Assembly (NCBI RefSeq): GCF_001598215.1 | Contig: NZ_BCXJ01000010.1 | Location: 1 to 49,737 of the forward strand | Length of the DNA stretch: 49,737 nt | Source: Shouchella clausii | Lineage (GTDB): Bacteria > Bacillota > Bacilli > Bacillales > Bacillaceae_D | Reading direction: 5' to 3' | In this document: piece by piece, positions 33,987-41,411 of the stretch | Layout: every line of letters begins with the position of its first letter | Numbering within the stretch: the stretch's first letter is position 1 | Position numbers and translations under genes: made by a program | The notes under the pieces: model-generated | Database searches by the model: none | What the model was told of the DNA's origin: nothing | Seen by the model: the letters and a program-made list of their open reading frames with translations, nothing else

Positions 33987-34975
33987 ATGACGAAAATAGA
34001 AAAAAACGTTGTGTTCAACAAAAATGAGATGCTGGCTGCACAATACAACAATTACGGATCACCAGATGTTTTTTACGAAGGTTATATAGCAAAACCAGTA
34101 GTAAAGCCAGAAGAGGTACTCATTCGTGTCCATGGAACAAGTGTAAATCCAATGGACATTATGTTTCGGTCCGGAAAACTGAAGATGTTAACGGGACGAA
34201 AATTCCCCAAAGGCACTGGAATTGACTTTGCTGGTGAGGTCGCTGGAATTGGATGAGATGTTACAAATTTTCAATTAGGCGACAAAGTGTGGGGAGTTCT
34301 TCCTATGAACTTGAAAAGCCAGGTTGGAAGTGCCGCTGAATATGTAACTACTTTGCCCAAACATTTATCAAAAAGCCCCACTAAAATTGATCTTTTACAA
34401 GCTGCGGCATTGCCAGGAGTTGGTGCTACCGCAATCATTGCCTTACGATATAAAACAAAACTCAGAAAGGGCGAAAGGCTACTTGTGCATGGTGCAAGCG
34501 GGGGAGTTGGTAGTATTGCTGTCCAAATTGGCCGCATGTTAGGTGCACATGTAACTGCACTTGCAAACGCGAACATCTTAAATTTTTGCAGGAGATCGGT
34601 GCAGACCAAGTGTTTGACTATTCGCAAATATCCCCAACTATTCTTGAAGAGTTTGATGTCATTATGGACACAGTGGGAACAGACCTCAAACACTACAGGC
34701 GCTTGCTTGCAAGGAATGGAAGGATGGTCACAATTAGTTTTCCCAGCTTCACCTCCTTTTCCTATATACTAGCATCAACTATGTTCGGTTCTCGTAGAGT
34801 TCAAACGTTTAGTGCGAGTCTAAAAACCGATCTTCTTAAGGAATTAGCAGGTTATGTAGATTCCGGCGCTATTAAACCAATTATTGATAGCATTTACCCT
34901 CTTTCCGATATTGCTGGAGCGCATCGTTCATTGGAAGCTGGTGGGGGACGCGGGAAGCGCATAATACAAATATGA
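33987..34975 (+). pseudogene. Zinc-type alcohol dehydrogenase / quinone oxidoreductase, broken
   Basis: The MDR protein is clear but interrupted twice. The first frame encodes the GroES-like half (EEVLIRVHGTSVNPMDIMFRSG, GIDFAGEVAGIG) and meets an in-frame TGA at 34254. The same frame resumes with DVTNFQLGDKVWGVLPM and the Rossmann motif HGASGGVGSIAVQIGRMLGA. Near 34570 a +1 shift is needed to continue into EHLKFLQEIGADQVFDYS and the end AGAHRSLEAGGGRGKRIIQI. The intact protein would be about 330 residues. Catalytic Cys ligands for zinc are absent in the first half, so it resembles the QOR type. A divergent HxlR gene is the likely regulator. Confidence 0.88.
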
Positions 34976-35129
34976 GAAGGAAGAAGGCCTTGCTTCGGCA
35001 GGGTTATTTTTTATCGTTTACGTTCCTCTTTTTTGGGTTTGTCGGTTTTCAAGACAGCACACTCGTAAAGAACCTAAAGGCTTATCACCTACTTCCGAAC
35101 AATACGTCAGTTATGTCATAAGCTAAAAA

Positions 35130-35174
35130 TCATGTTTTTTCACCTTGTGGCGAGTTTGTGGCGAGTTGGGCATA
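35130..35174 (-). pseudogene. Possible integrase C-terminal remnant
   Basis: On the minus strand the frame YAQLATNSPQGEKT followed by TGA resembles the extreme C terminus of tyrosine integrases of Bacillus phages and ICEs (…KLATN.PQ..). Only about 14 codons remain. It lies 40 bp inside the tRNA-Leu terminator copy, where an integrase gene is expected beside an attachment site. The match is short, so the call is tentative. Confidence 0.3.
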
Positions 35175-35210
35175 AAAAAACACCCATTTTCCCCTAGAAA
35201 ATGAGCGCAT
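35173..35210 (-). terminator. Hairpin beside the possible integrase remnant
   Basis: CATTTTC/GAAAATG hairpin followed on the minus strand by GGTGTTTTTTT; a good terminator downstream of the tRNA cluster or of the lost integrase. Confidence 0.6.
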
Positions 35211-35216
35211 TAAAAA

Positions 35217-35251
35217 ATACCAAAGGTGCTTCAAACCTTTGGTACTCCTAC
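35217..35251 (-). terminator. Terminator of tRNA cluster 2
   Basis: TACCAAAGGT/ACCTTTGGTA hairpin with TTTTTTAA on the minus-strand side, 13 bp from the 3' end of tRNA-Leu(GAG). The degenerate copy of this block is at 32241. Confidence 0.8.
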
Positions 35252-35263
35252 GTTTTTTCTGTA

Positions 35264-35348
<85 letters not shown>

Positions 35349-35354
35349 GTATTC

Positions 35355-35440
35355 TGGTGCGGGTGAAGGGACTTGAACCCCCACGTCATAAAGACACTAG
35401 ATCCTAAGTCTAGCGCGTCTGCCAATTCCGCCACACCCGC
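35355..35440 (-). tRNA. tRNA-Leu (TAG)
   Basis: 86 nt with acceptor GCGGGTG/CACCCGC, long variable arm, anticodon loop CTTAGGA (TAG), encoded CCA. Confidence 0.96.
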
Positions 35441-35464
35441 TGGCAATTTAAATGTAATTATAGA

Positions 35465-35541
35465 TGGCGGTCCGGACGGGACTCGAACCCGCGACCTCCT
35501 GCGTGACAGGCAGGCATTCTAACCGACTGAACTACCGGACC
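35465..35541 (-). tRNA. tRNA-Asp (GTC)
   Basis: 77 nt with acceptor GGTCCGG/CCGGACC, anticodon loop CTGTCAC, encoded CCA. Confidence 0.97.
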
Positions 35542-35548
35542 TTGTTGA

Positions 35549-35624
35549 TGGTGGAGGATGACGGGATCGAACCGCCGACCCTCTGCTTGTAAGGCAGATG
35601 CTCTCCCAGCTGAGCTAATCCTCC
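35549..35624 (-). tRNA. tRNA-Val (TAC)
   Basis: 76 nt with acceptor GGAGGAT/ATCCTCC, anticodon loop CTTACAA, encoded CCA. An unusually long 259-bp spacer without a gene separates it from tRNA-Glu. Confidence 0.97.
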
Positions 35625-35883
35625 ATTTTGACTGCAGATAAGCGGCGAATTTCTTTGTCCAATTCGTGTCTCTCGGTCAGTCACGTACGGTTGTACGCTC
35701 CTTTCCTCGAGCACTTCTTGTCCTCGAACTTCTTGCTTCTCTTTGTCAAACAATGATGCTGATAAGCTGCAAATCTCTTCGTCTCGTTCATGATTCTCTA
35801 ACAGCGATTGAAACGAACTGGTGCTGGAAAGGAACAATAGAACAGAGCATGTCCATTTTCCTTTCAGCGCCTCGTTTTGCAAA

Positions 35884-35955
35884 TGACCCGTACGGGATTC
35901 GAACCCGTGTTACCGCCGTGAAAGGGCGGTGTCTTAACCGCTTGACCAACGGGCC
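35884..35955 (-). tRNA. tRNA-Glu (TTC)
   Basis: 72 nt with acceptor GGCCCGT/ACGGGTC, anticodon loop CTTTCAC. CCA is not encoded. Confidence 0.96.
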
Positions 35956-35962
35956 AGAAGAG

Positions 35963-36050
35963 CGGAGAAGGAGGGATTTGAACCCTCGCGCCGCTTACAC
36001 GACCTACTCCCTTAGCAGGGGAGCCCCTTCAGCCACTTGGGTACTTCTCC
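35963..36050 (-). tRNA. tRNA-Ser (GCT)
   Basis: 88 nt with acceptor GGAGAAG/CTTCTCC, long variable arm, anticodon loop CTGCTAA. CCA is not encoded. Confidence 0.96.
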
Positions 36051-36051
36051 A

Positions 36052-36126
36052 TGGCTCCACAGGCAGGATTCGAACCTGCGACCGATCGGTTAACAGCCGA
36101 TAGCTCTACCACTGAGCTACTGTGGA
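36052..36126 (-). tRNA. tRNA-Asn (GTT)
   Basis: 75 nt with acceptor TCCACAG/CTGTGGA, anticodon loop CTGTTAA, encoded CCA. It is the first gene of the cluster. Confidence 0.97.
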
Positions 36127-36166
36127 ATATGTAGACTATTTTCCGCCTCTCCTTGGCGACTCTTAT

Positions 36167-36196
36167 AATATAGCATAGTCACTTCCTTTGATGCAA
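36167..36196 (-). promoter_or_regulatory. Sigma-A promoter of tRNA cluster 2
   Basis: TTGCAT (36191-36196), 18-bp spacer, TATATT (36167-36172) on the minus strand. It overlaps the end of sprT and closely resembles the promoter of tRNA cluster 1. Confidence 0.75.
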
Positions 36197-36643
36197 TACT
36201 TTTTTCGATAAAAATTTTAGTTTCCCGTGGCAGTTGCCACAAACATATTTTTGCGTATTGATTTTTCGCCGCCGGTGGTATATTCGGCTACAAGATGTAC
36301 ATGTATACACCAGAACTGTCTGTTCGTCTTGCGCTGTTTTGCAATAGCGAGGTGCTCCTGTTTTGGCAAGCCATTCCTGAAAATCTTTATCGCCATGTTT
36401 GTAGCCTTTCCCTTCGAGATGAAGGTGGTAATGGCAAAGTTCATGTTTAATGATGCCGATCAGTTCTTCTTTGCCATAGCGCTCATATTGTTTTGGGTTT
36501 AGCTCGATATCGTGGCTTTTTAGCAAATACCTTCCCCCCGTTGTGCGAAGGCGGTTATTGAAACGGGCCGTGTGTGTAAAAGGGCGCTTAAAAAAAGCAA
36601 GAGAAATCGTTTCTGTTAGCTGTTGCAATTCTTTGTTTGTCAT
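36179..36643 (-). CDS. sprT: SprT family metalloprotease-like protein
   Basis: About 154 residues starting [18 protein letters not shown], with GGGGGACAAAGA just before; an in-frame ATG 48 bp upstream is less likely. It has a zincin site [10 protein letters not shown] (HExxH) and a C-terminal zinc ribbon from two Cys pairs, TCTSC and CGNC, the SprT-like architecture. B. subtilis YdcK is the equivalent at the same place beside cmpA and tex. The function is not well established; SprT/Spartan relatives act on DNA-protein crosslinks. The tRNA promoter lies in its last codons. Confidence 0.93.
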   Translation of the reverse strand: MTNKELQQLTETISLAFFKRPFTHTARFNNRLRTTGGRYLLKSHDIELNPKQYERYGKEELIGIIKHELCHYHLHLEGKGYKHGDKDFQEWLAKTGAPRYCKTAQDEQTVLVYTCTSCSRIYHRRRKINTQKYVCGNCHGKLKFLSKKVLHQRK

Positions 36644-36723
36644 TCTTTGTCCCCCATAAAAACTATTCAACTCTGACAAACAGCCTAACATATACTACTT
36701 GAAACATGAGAGGAGCGTTCGAT

Positions 36724-36867
36724 ATGCCTATTTGGTTAAAGAGACAGCTTCGCAAAGCGTATGCTGAAAAAAACCGCCATCAATTGAAGCTTTTAAATCA
36801 ATGTTGGTTTTATTATAAAGCAACTCATGGAGAAAACACGCTTTCTCAACGTAAAGAACCGATGTAG
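36724..36867 (+). CDS. cmpA: Cortex morphogenetic protein CmpA
   Basis: 47 residues starting MPIWLKRQLRKAYAEKNRHQ and continuing LKLLNQCWFYYKATHG. This matches the B. subtilis CmpA pattern (MP.WLKKQ…, LLNQCW.FY) and the gene sits between sprT and tex on the opposite strand, as in B. subtilis. CmpA is a small sporulation protein that, with SpoIVA and ClpXP, delays cortex assembly as a quality check and is then degraded. This copy is about 10 residues longer at the C terminus than the 37-residue B. subtilis form. GAGAGGAG lies 8 bp before the ATG. Confidence 0.88.
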   Translation: MPIWLKRQLRKAYAEKNRHQLKLLNQCWFYYKATHGENTLSQRKEPM

Positions 36868-36885
36868 GGAGCTTGAGACGCTCCC
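36867..36885. terminator. Hairpin between convergent cmpA and tex
   Basis: GGGAGC/GCTCCC around a 7-nt loop. There is no long T-run on either side; it may serve both genes weakly. Confidence 0.5.
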
Positions 36886-36894
36886 TTCATGCAG

Positions 36895-39057
36895 TTAGAC
36901 AACAACCGGTGCCTTCATTGTCAGGCTGATGCGTCCTTTTTTCTCGTCAACGCCCTCTACCCAAACAGTAACAACGTCGCCAATGGACACAACTTCCATA
37001 GGGTGTTTGATGTAACGGTCCGCCAATTTGGAAACATGCACGAGACCGTCCTGTTTGACGCCAATATCGACAAAGGCGCCAAAATCGACGATATTGCGCA
37101 CGGTGCCTTGAAGCTCCATACCTTCTTCCAAGTCCTCCATCTTAAGAACATCTTGTTTTAATTGTGGCGCTGCTAATTCATCCCGTGGATCCCGGTTTGG
37201 ACGGGCAAGTGCGTCGATAATATCGGCTAATGTTAACGTGCCAATGTCAAGTTTTTCTGCTAATTCGCCTTGATTGAGGCTGTTTAGTCTTTGTTTCAAT
37301 TTGTCTGTGCCAATGTCTTTTTGCTCGGCTTCTACATACTGAAGGAGTTTTTTCGCCTCGTTGTAGCTTTCTGGATGAATGGCCGTCGCATCCAATCGAT
37401 TTTTGCCGTCTGGGACACGTAAAAAGCCAATGCATTGCTCATATGTTTTGGCGCCTAAACGGGGAACGCTTTTTAATGCTGTTCTTGTTGTAAATGGCCC
37501 GTGTTCGTCTCGATAGGCAACAATGTTGGTCGCTTGCGTTTTATTAAGCCCAGCCACATAAGAAAGCAATGCTGCTGAAGCAGTATTGACATTGACGCCG
37601 ACACGGTTGACGGCTGTTTCCACGACAAAAGCAAGCGACTCATTTAGCTTTTTCTGTGACACATCATGCTGGTATTGGCCGACGCCAACCGATTTTGGAT
37701 CAATTTTGACTAGCTCCGCCAACGGGTCTTGCAGGCGACGGGCAATGGAGATCGCGCTCCGCTGCTCGACTTGGAGATCAGGGAATTCAGTGCGGGCGAT
37801 TTCAGAAGCAGAATAGACGCTCGCCCCCGCTTCGTTAACGATACAATAGTAAAGCGTATCATCGATCTCTTTAATCGTACTTGCGATAAATTGCTCGGTT
37901 TCACGGGAAGCTGTTCCGTTGCCGATGGCAATCATTTTGACGCCGTATTTTGTCGTCACATTCCGTATGATCGCTGCTGCTTCTTCTGTTTTATGGTGTG
38001 GTGCTGTTGGATACATGACCCCTACTTCAAGCGCTTTGCCTGTCGCATCTACAACCGCCCATTTGCAGCCTGTCCGAAAAGCTGGATCGATGCCTAACAC
38101 GACTTTGCCTTTCATCGGCGGCTGCAAGAGCAGTTGCTTTACATTTTCTGCGAAAATCGTGATCGCCTGCTCTTCCGCTTTTTCAGTCAAAAATGCCCGT
38201 ACTTCCCTTTCTAGTGAAGGCTCAACCAAACGCTTGTAAGCATCTTCAATCGCCTCTTCGACAATGGGAACGACCGGTGAACCATGCTTTTTGATGGTGA
38301 GGCGTTTGATTTGGTCGATAAAGGCATCGCTTGGGAAGCGTACGTGAACGCGCAATACCTCTTCTCGCTCACCGCGGTTAACGGCGAGTGTCCGGTGGGG
38401 CACCATTTTTTTAATAGGCTCTTGGAAATCATAATAAAGGGCGTAGACGCCTTTTTCATCTTCTGCGCCGCCATTTTTTCGGCTTGTTTCAACTGTCGCT
38501 TGCTTTAATGCCCGTTCACGGAGCCTCGACCGTACTTCTGGGTCTTCGGCAAACATCTCTGCTAGTATATCTTTCGCGCCAGCGATTGCGGTATCACTGT
38601 CTGGCACTCCTAATTCTTGATTGATAAAGGGCGTTGTCGCTGTTTCTAGCGAAAATTCTCTCGGAAAAGACAATATTTCTTGCGCCAATGGCTCAAGCCC
38701 TTTTTCTTTTGCTGCGGTTGCCCGAGTGCGTCGCTTTTGTTTATATGGCCGGTATAAGTCTTCTAATGTTTGCAGCTTTCGGGCCGCTTTAATTTGCGCC
38801 TTTAATTCGGCTGTCAATTTGCCTTGTTCATCAATGAGGCGTAGCACTTCTTCTCGCCGTTGCATGACGTTTTCAGCATATTCATGCGCATCGGCGATTG
38901 CTTTGATTTGCAATTCATCAAGACCGCCTGTTTGTTCTTTCCGGTATCGAGCAACAAAAGGGACCGTATTGCCTTCCTTTAACAACTCGACAACTTGCCT
39001 AACTTGTTTCGGCGCTAAGCCTGTTTCCGTTACCGTTTCGTTTACCAATTCCTCCAT
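36895..39057 (-). CDS. tex: Tex, S1-domain RNA-binding transcription accessory protein
   Basis: 720 residues starting MEELVNETVTETGLAPKQV after GGAGGACGG. Domains in order: helical N-terminal Tex region (with FVARYRKEQTGGLDE), a YqgF/RuvC-like nuclease-fold domain (VVLGIDPAFRTGCKWAVVD near 330), helix-hairpin-helix repeats (GVNVNTASAALLSYVAGLN, and RTALKSVPRLGAKTYEQC), and a C-terminal S1 RNA-binding domain (GMELQGTVRNIVDFGAFVDIGVKQDGLVHVS). Tex is a highly conserved nucleic-acid-binding factor needed for expression of some virulence and stress genes. Same position as B. subtilis ydcI. Confidence 0.96.
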   Translation of the reverse strand: MEELVNETVTETGLAPKQVRQVVELLKEGNTVPFVARYRKEQTGGLDELQIKAIADAHEYAENVMQRREEVLRLIDEQGKLTAELKAQIKAARKLQTLEDLYRPYKQKRRTRATAAKEKGLEPLAQEILSFPREFSLETATTPFINQELGVPDSDTAIAGAKDILAEMFAEDPEVRSRLRERALKQATVETSRKNGGAEDEKGVYALYYDFQEPIKKMVPHRTLAVNRGEREEVLRVHVRFPSDAFIDQIKRLTIKKHGSPVVPIVEEAIEDAYKRLVEPSLEREVRAFLTEKAEEQAITIFAENVKQLLLQPPMKGKVVLGIDPAFRTGCKWAVVDATGKALEVGVMYPTAPHHKTEEAAAIIRNVTTKYGVKMIAIGNGTASRETEQFIASTIKEIDDTLYYCIVNEAGASVYSASEIARTEFPDLQVEQRSAISIARRLQDPLAELVKIDPKSVGVGQYQHDVSQKKLNESLAFVVETAVNRVGVNVNTASAALLSYVAGLNKTQATNIVAYRDEHGPFTTRTALKSVPRLGAKTYEQCIGFLRVPDGKNRLDATAIHPESYNEAKKLLQYVEAEQKDIGTDKLKQRLNSLNQGELAEKLDIGTLTLADIIDALARPNRDPRDELAAPQLKQDVLKMEDLEEGMELQGTVRNIVDFGAFVDIGVKQDGLVHVSKLADRYIKHPMEVVSIGDVVTVWVEGVDEKKGRISLTMKAPVVV

Positions 39058-39107
39058 TGCCTTACCGTCCTCCAATCTCCGTTTATCATAGCACAAAAGC
39101 AAATAAA

Positions 39108-39146
39108 CAAAAAAGAAACACCTCGCCCTGTAAGGTGTTTCTTTTC
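39108..39146 (-). terminator. Terminator of the rsb-sigB operon
   Basis: GAAACACCT/AGGTGTTTC with a T-run on the minus-strand side (plus AAAAAA at 39109-39114). The other side is also T-rich, so it may work both ways. Confidence 0.9.
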
Positions 39147-39156
39147 GCTTATCGCC

Positions 39157-39783
39157 CTATCCCCTATGTACCGCAGCAGGCACTCTAAATTTGCCGACCA
39201 TTAACGTCGCGTCATCTTTTTGATTAAACCGTTTGGCTGCCACCACGTTCTCACTTACGTTGTATAAGCCACTCTGGTCAATTAACGCTTGTTTTGGCGG
39301 AAGCCGGTCGACGCCATCTGTATAGATCATAAAGGCGCTACCAGGAGAATATAAGAACTTGTCGCTTTTGATTTGGCTTTTGCGGCCACACAAATAACCC
39401 CGCGCCGGCATTGGCTGAATAAACGAGCCGTCAGGATGGAACAAGACAAAGCCAATGTTTCCGAAGTTTGCATAATGGAGGATGTTGCTTTCGTAATCAA
39501 TTTTAACGACTGTAATAACAGCGCCCCGTTGGTGGATTAAAGCCCTATTGCAATGTTCAAGAATCACATCGACCGATTCAGCATGATACGTTTGTACCGC
39601 TTCTAGTGCAGTTATAGTAGAATGGTAAGCCCCTTGGCCGCTCCCTAAACCATCGACAACGGCACATACTGTGTATGTGCCTTTTTGAATCACCATATGC
39701 CCGTCGCCGCAAACGGCATTGCCTGGTTTGATTTGCTGGACAGTCGCAATATCCGTATAGTGGTCTTTAAAATACGTAAGCAT
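39157..39783 (-). CDS. rsbX: RsbX, phosphoserine phosphatase of the stressosome
   Basis: 208 residues from an ATG at 39783 that overlaps the sigB stop by one codon region, giving coupling. It is a small PP2C phosphatase: GDGHMVIQKGTYTVCAVVDGLGSGQGA with the metal Asp, then HYANFGNIGFV, MIYTDGVDR and DDATLMVG. RsbX dephosphorylates RsbS-P and RsbR-P and thereby resets the stressosome after stress. It is the last gene of the operon, as in B. subtilis. Confidence 0.94.
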   Translation of the reverse strand: MLTYFKDHYTDIATVQQIKPGNAVCGDGHMVIQKGTYTVCAVVDGLGSGQGAYHSTITALEAVQTYHAESVDVILEHCNRALIHQRGAVITVVKIDYESNILHYANFGNIGFVLFHPDGSFIQPMPARGYLCGRKSQIKSDKFLYSPGSAFMIYTDGVDRLPPKQALIDQSGLYNVSENVVAAKRFNQKDDATLMVGKFRVPAAVHRG

Positions 39784-39784
39784 T

Positions 39785-40570
39785 TCAGAAAATCTCCGTA
39801 GGCTCCACACGGATGGAGTCGCGCAGTTTTTGAAGTGCACGGCGCTGCAAACGGGATACATGCATTTGTGAAATGCCCAATTTTTCGCCTGTCTCTTTTT
39901 GGCTTAAATTCTCATAATAGGTGCATTGAAGAATGTCCTTTTCCCGTTCGTTTAGCACTTCGAACGCTTTTTCAAGCAATAACTTTTGGTCAGCTTGCTC
40001 ATAGCCAGCCTCTTCATTTCCAACAAGATCAAGAAGCGTCACTTCTCCGCCTTCTTGGTCTGCCTCAAGAGGACGATTGACGGATAGTGCTTGGTAACTT
40101 TTGCTCATTTCCATTGTCTCAAGCACCTCTTCCTCTGTAACTTGAAGGTACTCGGCAATTTCATGAACATAGGGGGAACGTTGCAACTCAATGGTTAACG
40201 TATCCGCTGCTTTCTTAATTTTTGGGCCTAGTTCTTTAATGCGGCGCGGCACATGGACACTCCATGTTTTGTCGCGAATAAACCGTTTAATCTCTCCTAC
40301 CACTGTAGGAACAGCGAACGATTCAAAGCTTCTGCCATAGTCTTCGTTATAACGTTTCATTGCGGCGAGCAGGCCAACCATGCCGACTTGATACAAGTCT
40401 TCATCGTATTCCCGCCCTTTTGAAAACTTCCTTGAAAGGGAGCGGACAAGCGCTTCAAAATGGTTTACCAATTTGATTTGGGCTTCTTCACTTCCAGTTT
40501 TTTGGTATTCTTCGATCCAAAGATAGATATCATCCTTGTTCTGACTGTAAGGAAGAGATTCCGTCGACAC
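39785..40570 (-). CDS. sigB: General stress sigma factor SigB
   Basis: About 261 residues. Region 2 (VGMVGLLAAMKRYNEDYGRSFESFAVPTVVGEIKRFIRDKTWSVHVPRR shown by landmarks YDEDLYQVG and FIRDKTWSVHVPRR), region 3 (YLQVTEEEVLE), and region 4 (ILQCTYYENLSQKETGEKLGISQMHVSRLQRRAL) are complete. GTG at 40570 is preferred, with GGGGTGGAGG ahead; a GTG 15 bp upstream is possible. It overlaps rsbW, so anti-sigma and sigma are coupled. It directs transcription from GTTTAA-N14-GGGTAT type promoters such as the one at 41386. Confidence 0.96.
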   Translation of the reverse strand: MSTESLPYSQNKDDIYLWIEEYQKTGSEEAQIKLVNHFEALVRSLSRKFSKGREYDEDLYQVGMVGLLAAMKRYNEDYGRSFESFAVPTVVGEIKRFIRDKTWSVHVPRRIKELGPKIKKAADTLTIELQRSPYVHEIAEYLQVTEEEVLETMEMSKSYQALSVNRPLEADQEGGEVTLLDLVGNEEAGYEQADQKLLLEKAFEVLNEREKDILQCTYYENLSQKETGEKLGISQMHVSRLQRRALQKLRDSIRVEPTEIF

Positions 40571-41012
40571 TTTCCTCCACCCCACTCTCGTAAAGATACT
40601 TTGTCACGACGAGCATCACGCCGTTATCTTCATTAATTTCAACTTTATCCATTAAACTGCTGATGAGGAATAAACCAAGCCCTCCTTCCTTCAAATCTCC
40701 AACTGGCTTTTGCCCATCTACTGGGCCTAGTCGACTTTCCACATCTTGAATGTCAAAACTCTTGCCTTGATCAGCAACGACTACTTGAATTCGATCGTCA
40801 TAAATATAACAAGCTAAATAAATCGATCCACCTTCGGAATAGGCGTGCTCTACGACATTCGTACATGCCTCGGCAACGGCGATCTTAATATCCTCAATGT
40901 CGTCGTAAGCAAAACCAAGACGGTTCGCGACGCCAGAAACCGTTAAGCGTGCAATACTTACGTATTCGGGCTTGGCAGGGAGCTCCACGTGGATACGGTC
41001 ATGTTGTTCCAT
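40530..41012 (-). CDS. rsbW: RsbW, anti-sigma-B factor and serine kinase
   Basis: 160 residues with GHKL kinase features: IKIAVAEACTNVVEHAYSEGG (N box), VVVADQGKSFD (G1) and EGGLGLFLISSLMD (G2). It binds SigB when unstressed and phosphorylates RsbV. Starts inside the rsbV stop codon (TAATG overlap) and overlaps sigB, so stoichiometry is coupled through translation. Confidence 0.96.
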   Translation of the reverse strand: MEQHDRIHVELPAKPEYVSIARLTVSGVANRLGFAYDDIEDIKIAVAEACTNVVEHAYSEGGSIYLACYIYDDRIQVVVADQGKSFDIQDVESRLGPVDGQKPVGDLKEGGLGLFLISSLMDKVEINEDNGVMLVVTKYLYESGVEESVDGISSLQSEQG

Positions 41013-41341
41013 TAACTCTGCCCCTCCTTCACTTCTTCAATCGTAATCACTTCATCGAGTCCCGTTATCGAAAAAAGCCGCCTAACTCGACTGGACATGC
41101 CACAAAGCTTTAAGTTGCCGCCATTTGCATCGGTTGTTTTTAACACGCCAACAAAAACACCAAGTCCAGTACTGTCAATATATTCCACCTCATTAAAATG
41201 AATCGTCAACTCAATACCTTTTTCCTTTGCTAGAGGGATGAGAGATTCACGTAGTTGAGGAGCTGTATAAGCATCAATCTCGCCAGCAAGGTAAATATGA
41301 TGGGCGTTGTCTGTTTGTTCTGATCGTATTGTAAGGTTCAT
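41012..41341 (-). CDS. rsbV: RsbV, anti-anti-sigma factor
   Basis: 109 residues, a STAS domain. The phosphorylation site is in VEYIDSTGLG (Ser57), which matches the conserved DSTGLG. Start MNLTIRSEQT after GAGGAGGACGG; an ATG 24 bp upstream is unlikely. Unphosphorylated RsbV displaces SigB from RsbW; RsbU reactivates RsbV. The gene is the first behind the sigma-B promoter, so the whole rsbV-rsbX part is induced by its own product. Confidence 0.96.
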   Translation of the reverse strand: MNLTIRSEQTDNAHHIYLAGEIDAYTAPQLRESLIPLAKEKGIELTIHFNEVEYIDSTGLGVFVGVLKTTDANGGNLKLCGMSSRVRRLFSITGLDEVITIEEVKEGQS

Positions 41342-41385
41342 ATGTAAACCGTCCTCCTCAAGCAATTAAGTTCCATTTCTCTTTC

Positions 41386-41411
41386 ATACCCGGCCAATCA
41401 TATTTTTAAAC
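41386..41411 (-). promoter_or_regulatory. Sigma-B autoregulatory promoter
   Basis: GTTTAA (41406-41411), 14-bp spacer, GGGTAT (41386-41391) on the minus strand: a perfect sigma-B consensus. The TAA of the -35 box is also the rsbU stop codon. Transcription would start about 45 bp ahead of rsbV. Confidence 0.95.
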
